From contig CAZTYH010000073.1 in the NCBI GenBank assembly GCA_964617565.1, forward strand, positions 1-14,292: a stretch of DNA of 14,292 bases. Reading direction: 5' to 3'. This document shows, piece by piece, positions 7,063-14,292 of this stretch. Source of the DNA: JAKJGV01 sp964617565 (GTDB taxonomy: Bacteria > Verrucomicrobiota > Kiritimatiellia > CAIQIC01 > JAGNIJ01). The position numbers were made by a program, and so were the translations under genes. Below the pieces are notes generated by a model, which was not told the origin of the DNA, made no database searches, and saw nothing but the letters and a program-made list of their open reading frames with translations. How positions within the stretch are numbered: position 1 is the stretch's first letter; every line of letters begins with the position of its first letter.

Positions 7063-7677
7063 CTAATCCTCGCCCAGCTCAACGTTCCAATAGGCCAGGT
7101 CGAGGAAGTGCCGCCAACTGTGATCCGCTGTTTTGACAAACTGGATTTCGACAAACGGCCGCCAGCGCGGCTTCTTCGGCTTGCGCACCAGGTGCATGCG
7201 GGCCTGCTCAGGTGTACGGCTGCCTTTCCGCCGGTTGCAGTCCACGCAACTGCACACCACGTTCGTCCAGTTCGTCAATCCCCCCTGCTGCCGCGGCACC
7301 ACGTGATCTATGTTCATATCCTTCCGGTCGAACTTTTTGCCGCAATACTGGCAGGTATTGCGATCGCGTTCGAAAATATTCTGCCGCGTGAACTTCACTT
7401 CCTTGTTCGGCAGGCGATCGAAGAACAGCAACAATATGATCCGCGGGACACGGATGCGAATGGATATGGTACGGATGAGCTCCTCGCCCTCGTAACTGCT
7501 TGAGAAATCGCACCACTCGCCGAAAGAAAATGTGTTGAAGCCACCGGCCGTTTCGCACACCACCTGCGCGTGCCCCGTGAAAAGCAGGGCAAGAGCGCGC
7601 TCAGTCGAACAGACATTGATCGCCTGCCACAACCGGTTCAACACCAACACGGGCCTCTGTGCAATCCCTTCCGCCAT
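7063..7677 (-). CDS. HNH endonuclease-family protein
   Basis: 204 residues from the ATG at 7677, which has GGAG 6 bases upstream. The frame stays open back to the gap, but this start fits the family N-terminus with its VLVLNRLWQAINVCSTERAL segment (10-29). The HNH module spans about 105-150: CQYC (109-112), DHVVP (124-128, with the metal/catalytic Asp124-His125), GGLTNWTNVV (132-141) and CVDCNRRKG (144-152). Two CxxC pairs form the structural zinc site, and Asn148 is a likely third HNH residue. The C-terminus has a conserved-looking WRPFVEIQFVKTADHSWRHFLDLAYWNVEL segment, given here in outline only. Proteins of this kind are chromosomal, single-copy HNH proteins seen in many phyla; their substrate and role are not established to my knowledge. 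No methyltransferase or other restriction or defence partner is adjacent. Its promoter is in gap 2, shared divergently with the kinase gene. Confidence 0.88.
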   Translation of the reverse strand: MAEGIAQRPVLVLNRLWQAINVCSTERALALLFTGHAQVVCETAGGFNTFSFGEWCDFSSSYEGEELIRTISIRIRVPRIILLLFFDRLPNKEVKFTRQNIFERDRNTCQYCGKKFDRKDMNIDHVVPRQQGGLTNWTNVVCSCVDCNRRKGSRTPEQARMHLVRKPKKPRWRPFVEIQFVKTADHSWRHFLDLAYWNVELGED

Positions 7678-7736
7678 GTGCCGCTCCGCCGTGCAACACG
7701 GATCAACCGTGAAGATGCCGCGGAAAATAGCACAAA

Positions 7737-7836
7737 NNNNNNNNNNNNNNNNNNNNNNNNNNNNNNNNNNNNNNNNNNNNNNNNNNNNNNNNNNNNNNNN
7801 NNNNNNNNNNNNNNNNNNNNNNNNNNNNNNNNNNNN
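7737..7836. other. Assembly gap (100 N) between divergent genes
   Basis: A second run of exactly 100 Ns, so the true length is unknown. It lies between the HNH gene (leftward, start at 7677) and the histidine kinase gene (rightward, start at 7862) and hides both promoters. A small additional gene inside the gap cannot be excluded. Confidence 0.98.
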
Positions 7837-7861
7837 CGCGGGTATCAGAGTTTCTGTTCCC

Positions 7862-9051
7862 ATGAAATCCGCGTTTCTCGATAAGTTGATAGAAAGACTG
7901 GACCGGCTGGACCCCGGCAGCCTGCAGTCTCAATTCCTGCGCCTTGCACAGGAAAAAGGCTTTTTGGAAACCGTCTTTCATGCCGTGCGCGAAGGGATTA
8001 TTGTCGTGAACGACAAGGGGCGTATTACGTTCGCCAACACCGCCGCCCAGAAAATCCTCGGTTTCACCCTCGAGGCGGCCGCGGGACAACCGGTCGGACG
8101 CTATCTTCGTGACGTCGAATGGGATCGCGTGCTGGAACTCGATGAGCGCGAATGGTCGCGACTGGTCACGCGCGAGATCGAAGTCACCTATCCCGAACAT
8201 CGCTTCCTTGATTTTTATGTCGTACCCCTGCCCGGCAAGGCATCGCGCCCGGAGGGGGCCGTGATTATTCTCAGGGACATCACACGCGATCGCGAGCAGG
8301 AAGCCAAAACGATCGAATCCGAACGCCTGAACGCCCTGACGCTCCTCGCCGCCGGCGTGGCGCACGAAATCGGGAATCCGCTGAATTCGTTGAATATCCA
8401 CCTGCAACTGATCGAGCGCGAATTGGGCGAGCTGCCCCGCGAAAAAGAGGAAAGCCTGCGCGAGCTGCTGGATGTTTCACGACGCGAGGTGGCGCGATTG
8501 GACCAGATCATCAGCCAGTTTCTCCGCGCGATACGGCCTTCGCTGCCGACCTTCGAGAAGGCGTCGGTGACCGCCCTGCTCAAGGAAACGCTCGACTTCC
8601 TCCAGCACGAGATCCGTGATCGGGACGTGCTGGTGGAGGTGACCGAGCCGGAAGAAAAGGATTCCATTCTCCTGGATCCGAACCAGATCAAGCAGGTGTT
8701 TTTCAACATCATCCGTAACGCGATCCAGGCCATGCCGGACGGCGGCCTGCTGAAAATCGGCGTCGCCGCCACGGATCGCTATATTGCCGTCTCGTTCCGC
8801 GACACAGGCCCCGGTATCGCGCCGGAGGAACTGGGCCGCATTTTCGAACCCTATCACAGCAGCAAATCCGAGGGATCGGGCCTCGGCCTGATGATCGTGC
8901 AGCGCATCATCCGCGACCACGGCGGCCAGATCGAAGTACACAGTGAGCCCCGGAAAGGTACTACGTTCACCATTTTTCTGCCGCGCGAGGAACAGCGCAT
9001 GCGCCTGCTCAAGGCGCACAAAACCAAGGCCACATCGGCGGGAGTGAAAGA

Positions 9052-9055
<4 letters not shown>
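7862..9055 (+). CDS. Soluble PAS-domain sensor histidine kinase, NtrB/AtoS class
   Basis: 397 residues from the ATG at 7862; the frame is open back to the gap and no strong Shine-Dalgarno is visible, so the start is probable rather than certain. A short N-terminal helical part is followed by a PAS domain (about 36-142: VFHAVREGIIVVNDKGRITFAN to RDITRDREQ). Next comes the HisKA dimerisation helix with the phosphoacceptor His168 in AAGVAHEIGNPLNSL. The ATPase has the N-box FFNIIRNAIQAM (280-291), G1 DTGPGIA (314-320), the F-box IFEPYHSSK and G2 GSGLGL (338-343). There are no membrane helices, so it senses a cytoplasmic signal, perhaps through the PAS pocket. It autophosphorylates and passes phosphate to the response regulator encoded immediately downstream with a 4-base ATGA overlap. 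The input signal is unknown. Confidence 0.93.
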
Positions 9056-10440
<1,385 letters not shown>

Positions 10441-10496
10441 TCCCGCATCCCGTATCCCGCTCCACGCGCCCCCCATCACAGCCCAAACATTCGCCA

Positions 10497-10525
10497 TTGC
10501 CGAAAAGCACCTTGGACCGTAGAGT
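10497..10525 (+). promoter_or_regulatory. Weak candidate sigma-70 promoter for the GT39-like gene
   Basis: TTGCCG (10497-10502) and TAGAGT (10520-10525) are 17 bases apart and each match 4 of 6 consensus bases. Transcription would start near 10532, 28 bases before the ATG at 10560. The 119-base spacer between the response regulator and this gene otherwise shows no hairpin or repeat that I can support. This is a low-stringency match. Confidence 0.22.
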
Positions 10526-10559
10526 ATGCTCAAGAGTTCAGCCGGAGATGGGAGAGAAC

Positions 10560-12284
10560 ATGGCCGCGAAGCCCTTTGAGTCCAAAATACAGAACCTGGT
10601 CTACAATGTGGACGTCGGCGTCGGGTTTCAAGTCATCAAGGGCGGTCTGTATATCCTCTTTGTCCTGATCGTCATGCTGCTGTACACCGCCGGGCAATTC
10701 CGCGGCCTGCGGGAAGCGGAAGCCATGGATTACGCGCAACTCGCCCGCAACCTGTCCCAGCGCCATCGGTTCGTTACGCAGTGCGTACGGCCTGCCAGCA
10801 TGTGGTATCTCATCGAGAATTCGCCCCGCCACAACCCGATGATCAACGAGCACCCCGACATCCTTCACGCACCGTTGTGGCCCACCGTTCTTGCCTCCAC
10901 GTTCAAGATTGCCCGCACCCCTTTCCCCACCACCGGCGCGCCCGGAGTTTATCCGCCGGAGCAGTGGGTGATCATTCCCTTGAGCCACCTTTTTACACTC
11001 CTTACCGGGCTCCTGGTTCTCCTGCTCGGCCGCCGATTGTTCGATCCCCGCGTCGGGTTGCTCGGCATAACCGTTTTTTTCCTGAGCAATACCGTCTGGA
11101 AGGAGAGCATCTCCGGCCTCGCCACGCCTTTGCTGACTTTCCTGACGACCCTGACCTTCTACCTGGCGGTCGTCGCCGTAACCAACCGCGAAGAAGGGAA
11201 GAATAAGCGCTCGTGGCTCACCCCGCTCATCGGAGTGGCCGTGCTGTGCGTCCTCGCTTTCCTCACCCGTTACGCAGCCATCGTCCTCACACCCGCGATG
11301 GCTCTTTATATAGGTATATCGTTCCGCAAAAACCGCGGTTGGGCTTGGGCGCTTGCGCTGATCATCGTCGTGTTGCTCGGCATTTCCCCGTGGCTCGCGC
11401 GTAATGTAAAAGTCAGCGGCGGACTGCTCGGGCTCGCGCCCTACACCGCGCTGAACGATTCGCGCAGCTTCGCAGACAACGATTTCGAGCGCTCACTCGC
11501 GCCCTCGGTGAACTTCGGACGCATCATGCCGGATATGCAAGCCAAGCTGGTCAAGAATTTCGGCAAATACTACGACAGTAACCTGCGCATCATCGGCGAC
11601 GGCCTCTTCATCTGCCTGTTTCTGACCGCCTTTTTCTATCGTTTCGTCCGCGATCCGGTCCACGTGCTGCGATGGGCCGCCGCGCTCGGGATCGTGCTGC
11701 TGATGATCATTGCGACTCTTTACGGCGACAGCACGGCTCGCCTGTTGTTGATGTTCTGGCCCCTCATTCTCGTTTACGGAATGGCCTTCTTCTTCATTCT
11801 GCTCGAGCGGCTTCAACTCCGCATCCGGTTGTACAACCTCGCCGTTACGACGCTCTTTGTCGTGCTCGGCGCTCTTCCTCTCATCCTGACCCTGCTTCCG
11901 CCACGGACCGGCGTGCCGTATCCGCCCTATTACCCGCCATTCGTGCAGCACGTTTCGGGCATGCTCGCCCCCGAGGAAATGATGTGCTCGGACATGCCCT
12001 GGGCCACCGCGTGGTATGGCAGCCGCAATTCCCTGCTCGTGCCTGCGACGCTCGACGAATTTTACGAAATCAACGACTACTACAAGCGCATCAGCGGCCT
12101 TTATTTCACCACCATCACGCGCGACAAACCGTATGCGCGGGGCCTGCTGACCGGACCGGACCGCACGTGGTTCCCCGTACTCGAAGGCCGCATCCCCATG
12201 GACTTCCCGCTTACGCAGGGCTTCCCGATGAATAATATGGATCAGCTTTTCCTGACGGATCGCATTCGCTGGGGAGCGCGCTGA
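10560..12284 (+). CDS. Glycosyltransferase family 39-like (ArnT/PMT-type) membrane protein
   Basis: 574 residues. I chose the ATG at 10560 because GGGAG lies about 6 bases upstream; open frame continues back to a GTG at 10437, but that extension is Pro/Ser-rich and unsupported. One membrane helix (about 28-45) is followed by a large loop starting GLREAEAMDYAQLARNL, where Glu54 and Asp57 fall at the position of the catalytic acidic motif of GT-C enzymes. The loop contains NEHPDILHAPLWPT. About ten further hydrophobic helices run to residue 450, and a soluble C-terminal domain follows (MLAPEEMMCSDMPWATAWYG onward). Relatives transfer sugars from polyprenyl-phosphate donors to lipid A, protein or glycans on the outer face of the cytoplasmic membrane. 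The acceptor and sugar are unknown. Its stop codon abuts the UDG start with no spacing, so the two are likely translated together. Confidence 0.85.
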   Translation: MAAKPFESKIQNLVYNVDVGVGFQVIKGGLYILFVLIVMLLYTAGQFRGLREAEAMDYAQLARNLSQRHRFVTQCVRPASMWYLIENSPRHNPMINEHPDILHAPLWPTVLASTFKIARTPFPTTGAPGVYPPEQWVIIPLSHLFTLLTGLLVLLLGRRLFDPRVGLLGITVFFLSNTVWKESISGLATPLLTFLTTLTFYLAVVAVTNREEGKNKRSWLTPLIGVAVLCVLAFLTRYAAIVLTPAMALYIGISFRKNRGWAWALALIIVVLLGISPWLARNVKVSGGLLGLAPYTALNDSRSFADNDFERSLAPSVNFGRIMPDMQAKLVKNFGKYYDSNLRIIGDGLFICLFLTAFFYRFVRDPVHVLRWAAALGIVLLMIIATLYGDSTARLLLMFWPLILVYGMAFFFILLERLQLRIRLYNLAVTTLFVVLGALPLILTLLPPRTGVPYPPYYPPFVQHVSGMLAPEEMMCSDMPWATAWYGSRNSLLVPATLDEFYEINDYYKRISGLYFTTITRDKPYARGLLTGPDRTWFPVLEGRIPMDFPLTQGFPMNNMDQLFLTDRIRWGAR

Positions 12285-12998
12285 ATGGAAGAGCGTCCCG
12301 CATCCCGCAAAAATGTCCGGGCTGAACTGGCAAGCCTGATCGAAGACGTCGCGGCCTACGCACGGCATAGCCGCGAAGAAGGAATCGTTTCCGTTGAGGC
12401 CACCGCTTCGCCCGGAAAGCCTTCGGCAAATGTATCCGTCGAACTGAAGAATATCGCCGATCGCGTGGCCGCCTGTACGCGTTGCGAACTGCATCGCAAA
12501 CGCACAAAAACGGTGCCGGGCCAGGGGGCGAACAACCCAGACATCATGTTCATTGGCGAGGGACCCGGAGCCGACGAAGACCGGCAGGGCCTCGCTTTCG
12601 TCGGGCGCGCCGGACAATTGCTCACGAAGATCATCGAAGCCATGGGCTATACGCGCGATCAGGTTTTCATCGGCAACATCGTCAAATGCCGCCCGCCCGA
12701 CAATCGCGTGCCCATGCCCGACGAAATGAAGGCATGCATCCCGTATCTTGAAGAGCAGATCGCCCTGCTGAAACCCAAGGTGATTGTTGCACTCGGCGCC
12801 ACCGCGATTCGCGGCCTGCTCGACGTCGAAACCGGCATCACGAAGCTGCGCGGGAAATGGCTCGAATATTGCGGCATACCGCTCATGCCCACGTATCACC
12901 CCGCCTACCTCCTCCGGAACCCCGCGGGCAAACGGGATGTCTGGGAAGACATGAAAGCCGTTCTCGCCCGTCTCGGCCGCACGCCACCCCCGCGGTAA
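12285..12998 (+). CDS. Type 4 (Fe-S) uracil-DNA glycosylase
   Basis: 237 residues. It removes uracil from DNA, starting base-excision repair of deaminated cytosine. The domain begins at about residue 55. Four cysteines, 64 and 67 (CTRC) then 135 (VKCRPP) and 151, have the spacing of the 4Fe-4S ligands of family 4 enzymes. The catalytic/uracil-binding motif is GEGPGADED (91-99), followed by FVGRAGQLL, and the second active-site motif is HPAYLLR (205-211). The first 50 or so residues are a low-complexity extension compared with compact homologues such as the Thermotoga enzyme; such extensions are common in annotated bacterial members. The ATG directly follows the stop of the membrane glycosyltransferase gene, with GGGGAG about 8 bases upstream inside that gene. 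The pairing with a glycosyltransferase looks like chance operon packing. No phage-type SPO1 terminase context is present. Confidence 0.93.
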   Translation: MEERPASRKNVRAELASLIEDVAAYARHSREEGIVSVEATASPGKPSANVSVELKNIADRVAACTRCELHRKRTKTVPGQGANNPDIMFIGEGPGADEDRQGLAFVGRAGQLLTKIIEAMGYTRDQVFIGNIVKCRPPDNRVPMPDEMKACIPYLEEQIALLKPKVIVALGATAIRGLLDVETGITKLRGKWLEYCGIPLMPTYHPAYLLRNPAGKRDVWEDMKAVLARLGRTPPPR

Positions 12999-13028
12999 GA
13001 GTTGGTTCTCTAATTTCGATAAACTGCA

Positions 13029-13058
13029 TCTCCCCTGGGAGAGGGCCTGGGTGAGGGT
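13029..13058. repeat. Short GC-rich palindromic element resembling a REP-like dispersed repeat
   Basis: In the 105-base spacer, TCTCC and GGAGA form a 5-bp stem around CCTG (13029-13042), followed by GGGCCTGGGTGAGGGTG. The combination of a CTCCC/GGGAG palindrome and a GGGTGAGGG tail resembles a short intergenic repeat I recall from many bacterial genomes. No copy is visible elsewhere in this window, so the repeat status is recall and inference. It is not a convincing terminator, because no T-run follows on either strand. Confidence 0.4.
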
Positions 13059-13103
13059 GAATCTTGAACTCGTCCTTCCGTTCTGTTTAACTGCCCGAAG
13101 AAA

Positions 13104-13892
13104 ATGAAATCGCCTTTACATCGCCTTTTGATTGCCGGCCTGCTGGCGGTATTTTCCGGCTTGTTCCGGCCCGGTCCGGCTTACGCCCGCATTACACCCG
13201 ATGCCGAACATACGATCTGGATACAGATTGATTCCATCCCCAGCGGCGCCGCGCTCCATGCTCCCGCAACGGAGGAAGGCTCTCGCGGCCCTCTTATCGG
13301 AACCACGCCCTGCGTCATCGCCGTGGACCTGAAATGGGGCCGGCGCTGGTTTGTTAAAAAATGGGATAATCTCTGGCTATGGTCGCCCGGAGATATCTGC
13401 TACGCCACGCTGCAACCCGATTCCAGCTACGACCTGTTCCTAGACCTCACGCTGGTGAAAGATGGATTCCGCGAACAGGTTGTGGATGCGCGTATTTTGA
13501 CGCTGAAGCATCCCGGCAAGGATTGGGTTGGACGTGTCGCGTGGCCGACACAGGCGCGATTCATCACCGAACTCATTCCGCTCACTGCACAACCGGACCC
13601 CGCCGCGAAACCTGCTCGTGAACCTGCGCGGCGCGTGATCATGGCCGACAGCCAGGACGACGGCGCAATCGGTGCAGCCGGCACACTGACCGTGCATGCG
13701 AACGTGGACTCAGCCCAGGTATTGCTGAACGGCAGAACGGTCGGCGCCACACCGCTTCAGGTCGTGCTCAAAGAAGGCGTCCATGTCCTGGAAGTCCGGA
13801 AACCCGGCTATCATTCCCTGCGACGCGAGATTGTCATCAACGACGATGCCGAGGTCGCCTATCGCGCCGTGCTTCAACCCGTTGCCCCATGA
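13104..13892 (+). CDS. Secreted PEGA-domain protein
   Basis: 262 residues with a Sec signal peptide: basic MKSPLHR, a hydrophobic core to about 20, and a likely cleavage after AYA (26-28). There is no lipobox cysteine, so it is probably periplasmic or extracellular rather than a lipoprotein. A first PEGA-like beta module (about 38-75: WIQIDSIPSGAAL, then LIGTTPCVIAVDL) is interrupted by a Trp-rich insertion (WFVKKWDNLWLW, 82-93). A linker rich in Pro and Ala leads to a clear second PEGA domain (193-258: GTLTVHANVDSAQVLLNG, TVGATPLQVVL, GVHVLEVRKPGYHS). PEGA domains are small surface beta-folds of uncertain binding role. The ATG at 13104 has only a weak GAAG ahead. The stop overlaps the next gene as ATGA, indicating co-translation. 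Confidence 0.82.
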   Translation: MKSPLHRLLIAGLLAVFSGLFRPGPAYARITPDAEHTIWIQIDSIPSGAALHAPATEEGSRGPLIGTTPCVIAVDLKWGRRWFVKKWDNLWLWSPGDICYATLQPDSSYDLFLDLTLVKDGFREQVVDARILTLKHPGKDWVGRVAWPTQARFITELIPLTAQPDPAAKPAREPARRVIMADSQDDGAIGAAGTLTVHANVDSAQVLLNGRTVGATPLQVVLKEGVHVLEVRKPGYHSLRREIVINDDAEVAYRAVLQPVAP

Positions 13893-14292
13893 CCGCCATG
13901 CCTTTCTTCGGTGTCAGCCCTGAAAAAGAAAGCCAGCTTGGGAAGCGCATGGCTTCTCTCGGCATTCATGATGGGGACCTGGTCGAAAAATTCGTCAAGG
14001 GCTCCGGCAGCGGCGGGCAGAAAATCAACAAGACCTCTTCCTGCGTTTACCTCCTGCACAAGCCGAGCGGCATCGAGATCAAATGCCAGCGCGAGCGTTC
14101 GCAGGCGATGAATCGCTTCTTTGCCCGGCGCGAATTATGCGACCGGATGGAAGAGAAGATTCGGGGCGCGAAGACCGCCCGACAACAGGAAGCAGAACGC
14201 ATCCGCCGCCAGAAACGCCGTCGCTCGCGACGGCAAAAAGCCCGCATGCTCGAAGACAAGCGACACCAGGGCCAAAAGAAAGCCAACCGCCG
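13889..14292 (+). CDS. GGQ-motif peptide chain release factor-like / ribosome rescue protein (3' end outside window)
   Basis: 134 codons are visible before the window edge. The protein has the release-factor catalytic motif in GSGSGGQKINKTSS (38-51, GGQ at 42-44), followed by VYLLHKPSGIEIKCQRERSQ. There are none of the codon-recognition domains of RF1/RF2, which places it with small peptidyl-tRNA hydrolases such as ArfB/YaeJ and MTRFR-like proteins that release stalled peptides. After about residue 95 it becomes a strongly basic helix (RIRRQKRRRSRRQKAR, 104-119), as expected for a tail that enters the ribosomal mRNA channel or binds rRNA. The start at 13889 forms an ATGA overlap with the PEGA gene; a second in-frame ATG at 13898 is an alternative. 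The C-terminus and true length are unknown. The specific rescue role is inferred from architecture. Confidence 0.88.
   Translation, partial: MTAMPFFGVSPEKESQLGKRMASLGIHDGDLVEKFVKGSGSGGQKINKTSSCVYLLHKPSGIEIKCQRERSQAMNRFFARRELCDRMEEKIRGAKTARQQEAERIRRQKRRRSRRQKARMLEDKRHQGQKKANR

Noticed and set aside
7063..7677. HNH protein as part of a restriction, retron, CRISPR or toxin system
   Set aside because: No methyltransferase, reverse transcriptase, repeat array, immunity gene or mobile-element border is present. It is flanked by housekeeping genes.
7532..7861. Apparent upstream extension of the histidine kinase through the second N-run
   Set aside because: The upstream part is antisense to the HNH gene, and the gap length is arbitrary. 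The kinase start at 7862 gives a complete protein.
11493..12899. Long minus-strand open frame (468 codons) opposite the glycosyltransferase and UDG genes
   Set aside because: It spans two clearly coding plus-strand genes, and its composition is typical of antisense frames in GC-rich DNA. The 395-codon minus frame at 8854-10041 was rejected for the same reason.

Overview
This is a 14.3 kb stretch of GC-rich bacterial chromosome, almost certainly a metagenome-assembled scaffold because it carries two runs of exactly 100 Ns (3441-3540 and 7737-7836). I see no phage, plasmid, transposase, CRISPR or RNA gene. The gene set suggests a Gram-negative, PVC-like bacterium (Kiritimatiellota, Verrucomicrobia, Lentisphaerae or Hydrogenedentes type). 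It includes a TPR-tailed GT-C-like membrane protein, a PEGA-domain secreted protein, a small GGQ release-factor-like protein, an HNH protein of a kind familiar from these phyla, type 4 uracil-DNA glycosylase and a sigma-54 two-component pair. This placement is inference from remembered family distributions, not from a search.

Layout. Minus strand, 1-1901: a multi-membrane protein with a TPR tail, running off the left edge. Minus, 2064-3440: a class II fumarase/aspartase-superfamily lyase, probably aspartase. Gap 1 follows. Plus, 3541-4020: a flavin reductase-like protein whose first residues are lost in the gap; its 3' end overlaps tail-to-tail with mutS (minus, 3981-6503). Minus, 6622-6915: a 97-residue protein with a B-box-like zinc finger and a very acidic tail, upstream of mutS on the same strand. 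Minus, 7063-7677: an HNH endonuclease-like protein, separated from the zinc-finger gene by a hairpin plus T-tract terminator. Gap 2 follows. Plus, 7862-10440: a soluble PAS histidine kinase and an NtrC-type sigma-54 activator joined by an ATGA overlap. Plus, 10560-12998: a glycosyltransferase-39-like membrane protein abutting a type 4 uracil-DNA glycosylase. Plus, 13104-14292: a PEGA-domain protein overlapping by ATGA with a GGQ-motif ribosome-rescue-type protein cut by the right edge.

The genes look like core housekeeping and regulation rather than an accessory island. Two DNA-repair proteins (MutS and UDG) and an HNH nuclease occur in the window but in separate transcription units. I found no convincing new multi-gene system. 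The points most worth a second look are the B-box/acidic protein next to mutS, the convergent overlap that contains the MutS clamp-binding motif, unusual residues in the lyase active-site region, and the release-factor-like gene coupled to a PEGA gene. No intergenic stretch exceeds 300 bases; the larger ones are described in the entries.
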